Origin: Litorisediminicola beolgyonensis | Lineage (GTDB): Bacteria > Pseudomonadota > Alphaproteobacteria > Rhodobacterales > Rhodobacteraceae | DNA length: 64,000 nt | Assembly: GCF_042679605.1 (NCBI RefSeq) | Contig: NZ_JBHTMU010000016.1 | Location: forward strand, 1 to 64,000 | Direction: 5' to 3' | Shown here: in pieces, positions 33,175-42,689 of the stretch | How positions within the stretch are numbered: the stretch's first letter is position 1 | How the letters are laid out: each line of letters opens with the position of its first letter | Position numbers and translations under genes: made by a program | Notes under the pieces: model-generated | Told to the model about the DNA's origin: nothing | The model's database searches: none | The model's input: the letters and a program-made list of their open reading frames with translations, nothing else

Positions 33175-34860
33175 TCAGTCTCCGATGCTGGTTCTGGTGG
33201 TGCGCGGCCGGGCCTCGGTCGACCGTCCACCGCCGCGTGCTTCACTGCGTTCGGCGCCAATCGGCGCCGCGAAGCGCCGACCCAGCGCTTTCGCCCTTCC
33301 CGAGGTCATCGAGGCGCTCAGCGCAGTGCCGAGCGTCGCGATCACGGGCGCACCGACGGCGCTCGACACGGCCGTGCCGCCGGCCTGCACGGTGGCGATC
33401 GCCGAGACCGCCGGTTTGGCGCTCGAAACAGCTCCTGAGCTGCCGCCCGCCACGCCTTCGGACTGGGCCAACCCGGTCGCCCCGGCCGCCGCGTCTGCGC
33501 CAGCATCGATCACGCCCACGGATCGCGCGATCGCCGTACCGGAGGCATCGGACCCCGCTGCGCCGGCGGCGGCTCCGACGGACGCGTTGCCGGATGCGGA
33601 GGTTCCCGAAACCGACGCAGCGCCGAGGACCATGCCGTCACTCGCAACTCTGGGCGAACCGAGACCTGACGAAACGCTGCCGCCATGGGCCCCGCCTGAC
33701 GCCTCGGCGGTCGCTGTCGCCGCGCCGGAACTCGTCGCCGAACTCGAACTTTGTCCGGTCACGTCTGCGAGAGACCGGGCTTCGGCAGAGGTTTCGGAGG
33801 AACCGAATGCGGCGCCCGCGGTTGCCGCTACAGAGGCTCCCTCAGCAGTGTCTCCAGAGCCTGACGTGGATGCCCCCACGGCTCTGAAGATAGGTCGCGC
33901 CTCACCGGTAGCGCTGGCGTCGGCAGATACGCCTCCGCTACCGGTTTCAACTGAAAGCCCAGGAGCGCCGGATGCTGCTGAAAGCGACGCGGAGACGCCG
34001 ATCGACGAGGTCACCGCGCTGCCAACGCCCGCAGTATCGCTGACACTGACTGCCGTCGCGGCAGCGCGATTGACCGCCTGCGCCTGCGCCTGGACTAAGG
34101 CGGCCGAGGACGCGGCTCCCTCTCCGGAGACCCCTGTCCGACCCAAGGCAGCGACATCGGAGACCGCGGCGGATGCGCCAGCGCCCGAGACGATCCGCGT
34201 GCCGGACCCCGCGCTTGATCCAGAGGCCGCAGCGGTCGCTATCGAAAGGACCCGCGCATGTCCTGCTCCAACCACAGTCGCCGCGCCGATCGCGCTGCCG
34301 GTGCCGGTCCGAGTTTCGGAGGCCGCCCCGGCCGCTGCCGCCGTCGACGCGCCGGAGCTCGTCCCGCTGCCTTCGGTCGTTACTGGACCGGACGAGGTGT
34401 AGGTCCCGGAGAACTCGAGATAGTCGATCTCCAGGAAAGCGTCGTCAGAGCCTTTGGTCCGGTTGTAGGTCTGTGTGATCTCGACGATCGCCTGATCCCA
34501 GATCGACTTGCCGACAGCTGTGTCCGTGTAAGGGAAGGCGGAGCTGACGTCGGTGAACTGGCCCGAGATGTCGAGATACAGCACTCTGTTGGTGCCGCCA
34601 CCGCTCGCAGCCGCCAGGACGATGCCGCTGTACATCACGCGGATGGACACATCCACGATGTCGTCGCCGGCGGGGTTCTTGCGGGCGCGCATCGTCACGG
34701 CCAGGCCGCTGTCCATGTGATCGAAATCCGCCGGGACGTCGCCCAGCGCTGCAGACTTTGTGACGCTGGTGGCGGGGCTGTCGCTGAACTGGAACGAGGT
34801 CGCACCGTCGTCCTGGACGTCGGTACCTGTGAACCCGGTGGTGAGGCTGATGGTCGGCAT
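33175..34860 (-). CDS. Ala/Gly/Ser/Thr-rich repetitive tail fibre protein
   Basis: 561 residues. The first 145 form a folded beta domain (TISLTTGFTGTDVQDDG, LYLDISGQFTDVSS, AFLEIDYLEFSGTY), probably for attachment. The next 370 are low-complexity with G-A-x-x-x-G and V-S/A-G patterns of loose period, like repetitive GASA-rich tail proteins of rhizobial and Rhodobacter phages that likely form beta-solenoids or fibrous shafts. The basic C-terminus (GRRFAAPIGAERSEARG) ends it. The complementary strand has a long open frame that is a composition artefact. Confidence 0.8.
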   Translation of the reverse strand: MPTISLTTGFTGTDVQDDGATSFQFSDSPATSVTKSAALGDVPADFDHMDSGLAVTMRARKNPAGDDIVDVSIRVMYSGIVLAAASGGGTNRVLYLDISGQFTDVSSAFPYTDTAVGKSIWDQAIVEITQTYNRTKGSDDAFLEIDYLEFSGTYTSSGPVTTEGSGTSSGASTAAAAGAASETRTGTGSAIGAATVVGAGHARVLSIATAAASGSSAGSGTRIVSGAGASAAVSDVAALGRTGVSGEGAASSAALVQAQAQAVNRAAATAVSVSDTAGVGSAVTSSIGVSASLSAASGAPGLSVETGSGGVSADASATGEARPIFRAVGASTSGSGDTAEGASVAATAGAAFGSSETSAEARSLADVTGQSSSSATSSGAATATAEASGGAHGGSVSSGLGSPRVASDGMVLGAASVSGTSASGNASVGAAAGAAGSDASGTAIARSVGVIDAGADAAAGATGLAQSEGVAGGSSGAVSSAKPAVSAIATVQAGGTAVSSAVGAPVIATLGTALSASMTSGRAKALGRRFAAPIGAERSEARGGGRSTEARPRTTRTSIGD

Positions 34861-34863
34861 TCT

Positions 34864-35139
34864 TCAGACCCTCGGTACGACGCCGACCTCGCCGCAGGTG
34901 CCGCATCGGCTCCCGGGCGGAGGCCAGTCACCACAGTCGACGGTGACTCCCGCCGCCTCGAGGGCGGGCTTCACGCTCGCGAGATACGGTTGCGAGAGAT
35001 GCACCGCGCCCCACGAGCCGAGCTCCCGGCGCAGCAGGCACTGCCACCTCCAGGGAGGCTCGGCGGGCGCCACGAACTCGCAGGCGCCCGCCCGTCCCAG
35101 GTGGCAGCAATGCTGCGCAGATGTGCCGCAGAGCGACAC
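34864..35139 (-). CDS. Small Cys-rich phage protein
   Basis: 91 residues from GTG 35139, starting 5 nt after the stop of the preceding gene. Cysteines in SAQHCCHLGRAGACEF, QCLLRRELG and SRCGTCGEVG suggest a metal-bound fold, the last like a zinc knuckle. I know no function. The frame fits snugly between neighbours, which supports it. Confidence 0.65.
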   Translation of the reverse strand: MSLCGTSAQHCCHLGRAGACEFVAPAEPPWRWQCLLRRELGSWGAVHLSQPYLASVKPALEAAGVTVDCGDWPPPGSRCGTCGEVGVVPRV

Positions 35140-35143
35140 GAGG

Positions 35144-35572
35144 TCAGTCCTCGGTGATCGCGGTGCCGGTCCCAAGACGCGGCGTCACGCCGGCGCTGAT
35201 CGCGATGGTCGGAGAGATCGTGCCGAAATAGAGCACGCGTCCGGCGCCGGAGGGATCGGTTCCGACGGCAAAATGCGTCGCAGTCTCGCTGCCGGCACTG
35301 GCTTCGGGGAAGTCGATATTCGCGGCCGGACTGACCGAGTTCCCGCTCACCGTCCAGCCGGTGCCGTTCCGGGCGACGGCCACTCGGGCGTAGCCGGTAT
35401 AGGCGCATTCGTTGGCAGCCTGGTTCCCGCCTTCTCCCGGATCACCGGTATGGAGGGAGACGTAGAGGTTCGTGAGCGGAGACGCCGCGGCATCGTCTGC
35501 CAGGTTGGCGATTGGCGTTGCGTTGAAGATCAGGTCGATCAGCGCGTTCTCGAAGAGGTCGGACTTGGACAT
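35144..35572 (-). CDS. Phage tail fibre protein
   Basis: 142 residues. Starts SKSDLFENALIDLIFN, then LYVSLHTGDPGEGG, CAYTGYARVAV and a Gly/Ala-rich C-terminus with TEAT-like turns. The LYVSLHTGDPG..G signature is common in Caudoviricetes tail fibre/cap proteins. AAAGGA lies upstream of the ATG. Confidence 0.75.
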   Translation of the reverse strand: MSKSDLFENALIDLIFNATPIANLADDAAASPLTNLYVSLHTGDPGEGGNQAANECAYTGYARVAVARNGTGWTVSGNSVSPAANIDFPEASAGSETATHFAVGTDPSGAGRVLYFGTISPTIAISAGVTPRLGTGTAITED

Positions 35573-35648
35573 TGCTCGAAAGGTCCTTTTCAGGTGGGTT
35601 GAAGCGCCCGTTCAACGGGCTGTTGCACGGCCGGTGCAGACCGCGATT

Positions 35649-36077
35649 TCAGGAGGTGAAGGGCGCCCTCCAGTGCCGCCCGAGGGCACCCAGCAGCATG
35701 AAGAGCGCGACCAGAGGCGCGGGGATCGGGATCAGGCGGGTGTGGGGCGTGCGCTCGCGCCATTCGCCGGTGATGTTGTCCGCCCAGCGGCCCTTCAGGC
35801 TCAGCCCTTCCGCGCGGTGCCAGAGCGCTGCATGAGGGACACCGCGTCGGGCCGAGCGTGTCGCCCAGATCACCGAGCGCAGCGTCAGGAGGTGCCACCA
35901 GAAGCGCAGTCGGGACCGTCCCGCGAGCTCGAAGGCGAGCGTCAGCGCGTAGTCCTCGCAGTCGCCTCGGAGGAAGCCGCCCTCAGGCCGCATGATCTTC
36001 CAGGGTCCGATCATCTCCGGGTCGGGCCTGTAGACGAACTGGGCGTTGAGGCGCGCGATTGCCTGTTTCGGGTCCAT
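35649..36077 (-). CDS. Transglutaminase-like cysteine protease (BTLCP-like) phage protein
   Basis: 142 residues from ATG 36077 with GGAGG at good spacing. GDCEDYALTLAF (Cys about 40) matches the nucleophile motif of bacterial transglutaminase-like cysteine proteinases; HAALWH and ADNITGEW can give His and Asp. A hydrophobic helix follows near the C-terminus (about 113-133), so it may be membrane-bound. In the fibre cluster it may be part of the tail tip or an accessory gene. Activity inferred from motif only. Confidence 0.65.
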   Translation of the reverse strand: MDPKQAIARLNAQFVYRPDPEMIGPWKIMRPEGGFLRGDCEDYALTLAFELAGRSRLRFWWHLLTLRSVIWATRSARRGVPHAALWHRAEGLSLKGRWADNITGEWRERTPHTRLIPIPAPLVALFMLLGALGRHWRAPFTS

Positions 36078-36088
36078 GCTCACCTCCG

Positions 36089-36406
36089 TCAGGGCCAGAG
36101 CGCGTCATCTGTTGGATCGGCCGGTGGCGGGTCCATCGCCTCGATCTCGTTCGACCGAGTGCGGATCGCGGCAATCTGCGTCCAGAGCGCCTCGCCGTCG
36201 TCCCATGCCGCCTGCTCCTCGGGCGACCAGGTCGCGCGGCCCTTCTCGGCAAGGATCGACGCCTGAGCTGTCAGATTGCGCTGTTTCCACTCCGGGCAGA
36301 GCGCGAGGATGCGTCGGCCGGCTTCGGCTTTGACGGCGATCGAAAAGCCCACTGCGTCCCGCGCGGCGAGTTCGGCTTCGGTTTCAATGGTCAGGTTGAA
36401 CGGCAT
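36089..36406 (-). CDS. Phage tail fibre-associated protein
   Basis: 105 residues. Begins MPFNLTIETEAELAARD and has a helical region with AAWDDGEALWTQIAAIRTRSNEIEA, features of fibre assembly or baseplate-adjacent proteins in Rhodobacter phages. The ATG at 36406 has GAGGAGG 7 nt upstream and shares one base with the previous stop. Confidence 0.6.
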   Translation of the reverse strand: MPFNLTIETEAELAARDAVGFSIAVKAEAGRRILALCPEWKQRNLTAQASILAEKGRATWSPEEQAAWDDGEALWTQIAAIRTRSNEIEAMDPPPADPTDDALWP

Positions 36407-36756
36407 CACGCGGCCTCCTCTGTTGCTTCGGCATCTGGCTCGGCGCGTCGTGTGATCGGATCAGGCAGCGGACCGACGGCAACGGTGTGGAGCCAAGCCG
36501 CCGGATCGGAGGGCTGGTTCGGCTCCGCGGTGCTGCCGTCATAGAGGAAGCGCAGCGGCACGGTCAGCTCGCCGCCCGCGCGCGTGATCGGCCCGGCAAA
36601 GGGGTGATCGCCCTCGGGAATGCCGCGGCCGCCTTCGGGGATGCTTTCGAGATTGTAGAGGGTGCCGTCCACGACAAGCGTGTCGGTGTCCTGAACGGTG
36701 ACGGTGGTTTCCGGTGTGCCGGGGAGGGCGGCGACGGGGGATACGAGGATTTTCAT
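36406..36756 (-). CDS. Hypothetical phage tail-region protein
   Basis: 116 residues, acidic, beta-rich: DTDTLVVDGTLYNLESIPEGG, PFAGPITRAGGELTVPLRF, then a disordered acidic tail. The DGTLYDLS-type opening is common to small proteins near tail fibres in alphaproteobacterial phages. Overlaps the next gene by one base. Confidence 0.65.
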   Translation of the reverse strand: MKILVSPVAALPGTPETTVTVQDTDTLVVDGTLYNLESIPEGGRGIPEGDHPFAGPITRAGGELTVPLRFLYDGSTAEPNQPSDPAAWLHTVAVGPLPDPITRRAEPDAEATEEAA

Positions 36757-36786
36757 GGGTGTCTCTCAGGTTTTTGGGGGGAGGGG

Positions 36787-37953
36787 TCAGAACCAGCGGC
36801 CAATGGCGAGCAGCTTGACATCGAAGTTGGTGCCGCCCGTCGCTTGGGTGTGATGCACTTTCCACTGAGTGGAATTGTTCACGACATACATATCGCCCAG
36901 CGTTGCCTTGTTCGCTCCGAGGTTGGTCTCGACGCTGCTGAACGCGCAGGAAATGTCGCCATTTGCGAAGGAGGCGGGGAAGCTGAAAGCCGTATAGCCA
37001 GTTGCCAGGGTGGGATTGAAACTGACGACATCGGTGCAAATCTGCGTCCCGTCCGCGAAGCGCACATATTCGCCGTTGCCGTTCGAGCCGCGCTCGATCA
37101 CTGCGCCGGTGGGCACGCCATCTGACTGTGAGACTGTCCCAAGAAGCTGAGCCTGGGTCACGATCTGATACCAGGTTATGCTGCCGGGATCTGCTGTCCG
37201 CGCGCCGACCCAAGACTTCTGACCGGCAGCCGCGTTCGCTTCACGACTGGCGAAGATCACTGTACCGGACGCGCTCTTTAGAACGAGGGCGTGTCCATTG
37301 TAGGAGAAGCCACCTCCCGGCGCTCCTGTCGCCGACTGCTCAAGGTATCGGTAGAACCCGGGTTTCAGGCTTGCGGTGAAGTCTGAGATGCTTGGCGGAC
37401 TTCCGGCCCCCAGCCCGAAATCGCCGACCTTGAGAAGCCGACCCGAGGTAGCGTCGGTGATGCTCTGGGTCACTGCCGTCCCGAGGATCGGAACGTTGAT
37501 CGTGAAGCCAGAGCCGATGAGCAGAGCGCGAAGCACTCCAGCGGTGTAGAAGCCCAGCTGGTTCGATCCTGGGCGCGCAAGGCCTGTGTCGGGATCCGCA
37601 TCGAACGCGATGCCTGGAAGCGCGGGCGTGCCATCGGCGAAAAGCCCGGCCCCAGGCCCGTCGAGGCTCGCCTGGTAGTCCGTGATGAGCTGGTTCACCG
37701 CGTCAGCCAGGTCAGCCTGGAGCGACCGCGTCGGGAACGCCGCATAGGACTGAGCACTCGCCGTCGATCCCTGGTAGGTCGGCGTGATCGTTATCGAGGT
37801 CGCGCTGTTGACCGAGGTGATCTCATAGACGCGGCCGTCCGGGCCGACGAAGCCCCAACCGACCTGCAGCGCGGCAAACCAGTCTGTGCCTGTCCCGGTG
37901 ACGGCGCCGCTGCCGTTCGTCACCGCGACTGTGCCGGTCTTATACCATGCCAT
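36787..37953 (-). CDS. Tail fibre protein with C-terminal receptor-binding region
   Basis: 388 residues. The N-terminus WYKTGTVAVTNGSGAVTGTGTDW is a widespread phage fibre opening. A middle stem segment (QADLADAVNQLITDY to SGRLLKVGDFG) and a C-terminal knob rich in Ser/Thr/aromatics (GYTAFSFPASFANGD, WKVHHTQAT) follow. It lies directly after the J-like hub, the usual site for host-range fibres. Confidence 0.8.
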   Translation of the reverse strand: MAWYKTGTVAVTNGSGAVTGTGTDWFAALQVGWGFVGPDGRVYEITSVNSATSITITPTYQGSTASAQSYAAFPTRSLQADLADAVNQLITDYQASLDGPGAGLFADGTPALPGIAFDADPDTGLARPGSNQLGFYTAGVLRALLIGSGFTINVPILGTAVTQSITDATSGRLLKVGDFGLGAGSPPSISDFTASLKPGFYRYLEQSATGAPGGGFSYNGHALVLKSASGTVIFASREANAAAGQKSWVGARTADPGSITWYQIVTQAQLLGTVSQSDGVPTGAVIERGSNGNGEYVRFADGTQICTDVVSFNPTLATGYTAFSFPASFANGDISCAFSSVETNLGANKATLGDMYVVNNSTQWKVHHTQATGGTNFDVKLLAIGRWF

Positions 37954-37959
37954 GTGTGC

Positions 37960-40900
37960 TCACCTCTTGATCTGCCTGACGTCCATCAGGCGGTTGTTGA
38001 CGTTCATCGACCATCCGTTCCGAAGACCGGACGGGAACTGTGCGGTGACCTCGTAGGTGGCCGATCCGCCGCTGGTGTCAGTGTCGCGATGGCGGAAGAA
38101 AAACGGCCCCGGGAACGTGATGTTGCGGCCCGAAGGCGCGAGGTTCAGCAGCGTCATGTTGACGGCTTCAAGCTGGGTGCCGCCGCGCTTCATCAGGAAC
38201 TGCGCCTCGCCGTGATCATTCACCTGATCCATCGCGGGATGGTTGATGTCGCATGAGAACTGAACCTCCGTCTCGTAACCCGCGGCGCGGGACACAGTGA
38301 TGGTCCCGATGGTCGTTTCGCCGCTGTTCGGAACGTTCTTTGCCGTGTCCACGAAAGACGCTGCGATCGTCGTGACGGCCCCGAGGGCGAGCTGTCCCGT
38401 GCCGACTGCGAGGTTTTCGATATTCGCGGAGCCGACCTCGATCGTGCCGAGGTTGGCCGAGATCGCATCGAGGCTGGTGACCTCGATCTGGTTCGCCTTC
38501 ACCGTGCCGAAGAACTGAACGAGATCGGCCAGAAACCCGATCTGATCCGCAGTGAACAGAGCTTTCACCGCAGGCCCGTTGACCGGATCGTCGCCTGCCA
38601 CGAACTCGTATCCGCCGGACGCGCCTCCGGCGCTGACACGCGCGACAAGCGATGCGGCGGCCTTGCCCTCGAGCGTCGCAACCGCGGTCGCCTGAACTGA
38701 GACCTCGGCGTCGAGATCGTCGACCGAAGCCACAACAGCGTCGATTGCCGAGGCGTTGGCGCTGTCGCCGGAGGCCCTCGCCTGCTGCTCGCTGATGATA
38801 TCGGCACGGTTGTCGTCGATCTCGGCCGAGAGCGTGTCGATCTGTGCGGCAAGCGCGTCCTCGGCGCTGATCCGGATCTTGCTCTCCGTCACGATCTGGG
38901 CCTGCGTCTGATCGATGCGTGCGCCGAGGTTGGTCTCGGCCGAGGCCCGAGCTTCACGCTCGTCCGACACGGCCGCGCTCAAGTTCGTCTGGGCGAAGGC
39001 TATGTCTGCGCGGATGGCCTTCCGGTTCCTGTAGGATTGCAGCAGATCGCCGAGACGGGCGTCTTCGCCGATGACCAGCTCGTCGCTGGCATATCGCGTG
39101 TCCGCGGCGACCTGGGTGATGTTCGCGCCGTCCAGTGCCGAGATGGTCTGCTCAGCGCTCGTCACCCGCGTCTCGAGCGGGTCGAATGCGGTCAGATCGA
39201 CCTTCTGGGTGATCTGCGCTTCGAGGCCGTCGATATCCTCCTCGGCCGTGGTCAGCCGAACATCGAGACCATCCACCTCGGTCACTTCGGCTTTCGAGGT
39301 GATCGAGGCCTCAGCTGCCGCCAGGTCCAGCTCCACGGTCTGGACCCGCAGTTGCAGATCGTCCAACGCCGCAAGATCGGCCGGGTCGAGGACGGCGGCA
39401 GCGATCTGATCGTAGACGAAGGTCTCCGAGGCTTTCAGCGAGATCGCCGCCTCCGCGGCATCGAGCCTGACCTCCGCTTCGGTCGCCCGCTCCTGCGACG
39501 TCTCGAATGCCGAGATCCGGACGGTGCCTTCAGTCGGATCGACATAGATGCCGGCACCGCGAACGAGGCTTTCCGTCGAGGACAGCCGCGCCAGCCCGCG
39601 CACGACCGCGTCCTCGATCCGCTCGATGGCTTCGGTCACGGAGCGCTGTTCGACCTGTTGGACATCGAGCCTCGGAATGGACACGTCGAGATCGTACTGG
39701 TCGATGAGGTCTTGCGCGTCGCTGGCGGCCTGGTCGAAGACCTCCTGCGCAAGATCCGCGATCGAGAAGCGGATATCGGGCGCCGTGACCGGAACCCAAG
39801 GCCCCCAGCTCGTCGCGATAGTCGTGGAGACCGCGCGCGCTCGAACCTCGTAGTCTTCTCCCGGCAGCACGTCGTCGAGCACATACTGCCCTTCGAGCAG
39901 CTCTGACGAGCTTCTGCCCAAGACACGCTCTGCGGTTGCCGCGAGACGCAGCTCGAAATTGGCGCTGACAGCGACATCGACCAGGTCGAAGCCGTCCCAG
40001 GTGAGCAGGATAGCGGGTCGGCGCGATGTCCCGTTCGCATCGACCACGGTGGTTTGCGCAATCTGGAAACCGGGCAATCCGACCAACTCGAGGAGTTCCA
40101 CGACCGGGTCTTGCGGCGGATCCAGCTGCACGAGGGTGTCGTCGAAGATGAAATCGTCCGGGTCGCGCTCACGCAGGGAGACCTGGACGACAAGCGTCCT
40201 CAGGTCGTAGGTGATCTCTCCGACCTCAAAAGCCTTGTCGGTGTAGCTGTTCCAGTCGCTCGTCCAAGAGATGGTCCGGAGCGGCGACAGGAAGACATAG
40301 TCCGGCGGAAGAGAGAGGACGTGCTGACGATGACGGCGGTTGTCGAGAACCAGCTCCTTCGCGACCTGGCGCGCCTGGGGGGCGTTGAAAACGGTAGACA
40401 GCTGGACGTCATAGAGACGCTGGAAGCCGTCGTCGGCCTCCAGATCGGGGAAGAGGACCGGATCGAGCTCGCGACCGTTCCACAGGGCGGCCGGCGAGGG
40501 ATGCGTGACGCTGGCGCCGTTATAGATGGCGTCAAAGGACGGGAAAGGCTCGAACTCCTGAGGCCTGTTGATCAGAACATCGTCGTCGGTGATCGCGGTG
40601 ATCGGCACCTCCGGCGCACCGACCTGAATGTCGAACACGCCGCCCAACTCGGCGATCTGCCCGTTGCAGGCCGCCAGGAGCTCCTCGATGTAGCCAGCCG
40701 GCGCTTCGGTGAAGCTGATCTCGATGCCGGCGCGATACCGCTTGCGGTTGGCCGTGCCGACGAGCTGATCGCACACGTTCATGGCCGCAGTCCATCGATC
40801 GAACGGCAGATCCTCATCGCTTTCAGCCTCGCCGCCCCAGACCCGGCCGTCGCCCAACTTGATACCGCGCAGGATGTTGTAGACGATGACGACCGGATTG

Positions 40901-41691
40901 TCGGTCTGCGCCCAGGTGGAGGGATCTGACCACCGCTGCGTCCCGGTACCCCCGGCAGTGTCATCGCTGCGCGGGTCGTAAAGCGGGATGCCGTCGAGTT
41001 CGAAACGCAGTTCCGGCACGCCGCTGAAGACCTTGGGATTCCCGCGGCAGACCACGATCGCATAGGGGATCCGGGTCAGAACGTGATCGGTCGTCCAGAC
41101 GTAGTTGCTGCGCCCGCCGTATTGATCGACCAGGTAGGCGGAGGCGGCGGTCTGCGCGCCATTGAAGAAGAGAACCTTGGCGTTTGTCACCGGCTCCTGG
41201 GAGCCGAACGGCCCCTTGCGCGTGCCCTCGTAAGCGATAGCGGGCGCAAAGCCGTATTCGAGGCTTTGACCGAAATCGACCTGTGCGTCCTGGCCGCCGA
41301 TGAAGACCTTGCGCAGCGTTACGCCAGGAAGGTCGCCTAGCTCGACCACACGCGTGTAGAGAACCCGTTCGCTGCCGCCGTGGCTGTTGCGATAGACGCG
41401 ATGACCGTGCGTCGCGAAGCGCCCGACGATCGTCTTCTGGGGCTCAGTGCCGCCGGACGTGGTGAAGTTCGTCTGGATGCTCGGCGGTTTCGGACGATCG
41501 ATCTTGGGTCGCGTCAGGAGGCTGATCGCCAATCCGACCGCAAGCCGGATCCCGATCTGAACCACGACGGTCTGAGCCGCGAACCAGGTGCCGATCGCCG
41601 AGATCACGCCGACGACAGGTCCCGCGTCCGCAGGCCCGGCCGAAAGGACCAGAGCGAGGACGGCCGTCAGGAGGAACGTCACGCGCGTCAT
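37960..41691 (-). CDS. J-like tail hub / host-specificity protein
   Basis: 1243 residues from ATG 41691 (ATGA overlap with the gene before). N-terminal hydrophobic segments (about 1-60) precede a lambda J-like hub with VGRFATHGHRVYRNSHGG and YTRVVELGDLPGV. Middle domains include fibronectin-like parts. From about 790 to 1080, coiled segments repeat the pattern RLDAAEAAISLKAS, typical of DUF1983-type tail proteins. A C-terminal beta domain ends it. It forms the tail tip complex. Confidence 0.9.
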   Translation of the reverse strand: MTRVTFLLTAVLALVLSAGPADAGPVVGVISAIGTWFAAQTVVVQIGIRLAVGLAISLLTRPKIDRPKPPSIQTNFTTSGGTEPQKTIVGRFATHGHRVYRNSHGGSERVLYTRVVELGDLPGVTLRKVFIGGQDAQVDFGQSLEYGFAPAIAYEGTRKGPFGSQEPVTNAKVLFFNGAQTAASAYLVDQYGGRSNYVWTTDHVLTRIPYAIVVCRGNPKVFSGVPELRFELDGIPLYDPRSDDTAGGTGTQRWSDPSTWAQTDNPVVIVYNILRGIKLGDGRVWGGEAESDEDLPFDRWTAAMNVCDQLVGTANRKRYRAGIEISFTEAPAGYIEELLAACNGQIAELGGVFDIQVGAPEVPITAITDDDVLINRPQEFEPFPSFDAIYNGASVTHPSPAALWNGRELDPVLFPDLEADDGFQRLYDVQLSTVFNAPQARQVAKELVLDNRRHRQHVLSLPPDYVFLSPLRTISWTSDWNSYTDKAFEVGEITYDLRTLVVQVSLRERDPDDFIFDDTLVQLDPPQDPVVELLELVGLPGFQIAQTTVVDANGTSRRPAILLTWDGFDLVDVAVSANFELRLAATAERVLGRSSSELLEGQYVLDDVLPGEDYEVRARAVSTTIATSWGPWVPVTAPDIRFSIADLAQEVFDQAASDAQDLIDQYDLDVSIPRLDVQQVEQRSVTEAIERIEDAVVRGLARLSSTESLVRGAGIYVDPTEGTVRISAFETSQERATEAEVRLDAAEAAISLKASETFVYDQIAAAVLDPADLAALDDLQLRVQTVELDLAAAEASITSKAEVTEVDGLDVRLTTAEEDIDGLEAQITQKVDLTAFDPLETRVTSAEQTISALDGANITQVAADTRYASDELVIGEDARLGDLLQSYRNRKAIRADIAFAQTNLSAAVSDEREARASAETNLGARIDQTQAQIVTESKIRISAEDALAAQIDTLSAEIDDNRADIISEQQARASGDSANASAIDAVVASVDDLDAEVSVQATAVATLEGKAAASLVARVSAGGASGGYEFVAGDDPVNGPAVKALFTADQIGFLADLVQFFGTVKANQIEVTSLDAISANLGTIEVGSANIENLAVGTGQLALGAVTTIAASFVDTAKNVPNSGETTIGTITVSRAAGYETEVQFSCDINHPAMDQVNDHGEAQFLMKRGGTQLEAVNMTLLNLAPSGRNITFPGPFFFRHRDTDTSGGSATYEVTAQFPSGLRNGWSMNVNNRLMDVRQIKR

Positions 41692-42089
41692 GGCCGGAAC
41701 ACCTCCGACGCGCGCGCCAGCCGAACGGTATCGAGCCCGCCCGATGGTGCGAGAACATGCGCGCGGCCGTCGGCGACAATCCCGAGCGCCGGAAGGGGAT
41801 CGACATCGATGACGACCAGATCGCCGGTCAGAGCGAAGCCTGGCAGGACCGGTTCGGCATGAGAGCGCAGGACATCGACATGGGTGCCACCTTCCAGGAG
41901 CGCGATGCCGCTCTCGAAGCTCCGGTATTGCCCACGCCAGGCCCCTGCCAGATCGACGCCCGCGCAAAGCTGGAACCAATCGGCCGCGAAGAGCGCGCAG
42001 TCGAAGCGGCCAGGCTCGATTGTCCGCCCGCGGCATCTCGCGAGGTACCGGCGGAGGACCGCGGGGCGGTCGTGCAGCGGCAGGCTCAT
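41688..42089 (-). CDS. DUF6950/NlpC-P60-like tail tip protein
   Basis: 133 residues. FDCALFAADW (Cys about 30) fits the nucleophile region of NlpC/P60-type phage tail tip proteins, and GDLVVIDV with GIVADGRAHVLA the later His part. It lies next to the hub gene, where siphoviruses have their tail-tip peptidase. Coupled to neighbours by ATGA-type overlaps on both sides. Confidence 0.7.
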   Translation of the reverse strand: MSLPLHDRPAVLRRYLARCRGRTIEPGRFDCALFAADWFQLCAGVDLAGAWRGQYRSFESGIALLEGGTHVDVLRSHAEPVLPGFALTGDLVVIDVDPLPALGIVADGRAHVLAPSGGLDTVRLARASEVFRP

Positions 42090-42685
42090 GTCACCACGCC
42101 CCAGCGCACGCGCCATTCCTCGCCCAGATCGCTGTATTCCCGGCCGCGGTCGGTTGGGTTGACCGCCTGCAGCGCGGCGTTCGACTTGTAGGCGGGAAGA
42201 CCCTCGGTGAGCCTGGTCCCGGTTGCGATGCGCAGCTCGGTAAAGGAGGCGCCGCCCTCTTGGCCCAGGGTTTCAGGGGCGCCTTCAAGCACCCCTTTGA
42301 TGATGCGAAACGGCTCGGCCAGCGGGCGACCACTGTCGAGGTCCATCGGACAGACATGGACCTCGACCCGGGCCTGTCGGGGCTCATACCCGCGCAGCGC
42401 CTGGCGGGTCTCGGCCAGCATCGGAGGCAGCCTCAGACGGTGATTGCGCTTGCGGATCCCCACCCCGGAGCGCACCGCGCCCACGTCGATCACCGCGCCG
42501 GCGCCGTAGTAGAGGCGCGTCTCGCCGCGGATCGTGAAATTCTCATGATCGTCGCCGGTCCAGAACCCGATGGTTTCGGGCGCGCCTGTGGAGCGGTTCT
42601 TCGCGACGAGCCAGACCAGCACCATCGCGGCGGTGCCGCGACGTTCCGCAAGCTGGGCCTGAACGAGGGGATCGAGCTCTGGCAT
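42086..42685 (-). CDS. Phage tail tip protein
   Basis: 199 residues, beta-rich: FWTGDDHENFTIRGETRLYYGAG, then QARVEVHVCPMDLD and a basic C-terminus. Similar in plan to DUF2163-type tail proteins that precede NlpC/P60 and the hub in GTA-like tails. Assignment rests mostly on position. Confidence 0.65.
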   Translation of the reverse strand: MPELDPLVQAQLAERRGTAAMVLVWLVAKNRSTGAPETIGFWTGDDHENFTIRGETRLYYGAGAVIDVGAVRSGVGIRKRNHRLRLPPMLAETRQALRGYEPRQARVEVHVCPMDLDSGRPLAEPFRIIKGVLEGAPETLGQEGGASFTELRIATGTRLTEGLPAYKSNAALQAVNPTDRGREYSDLGEEWRVRWGVVT

Positions 42686-42689
42686 CGCG

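Noticed and set aside
33185..34402. 405-codon plus-strand frame opposite the repetitive fibre
   Set aside because: Pro/Ala/Thr-rich complement of an A/G/S/T-rich gene; no start signal or family.
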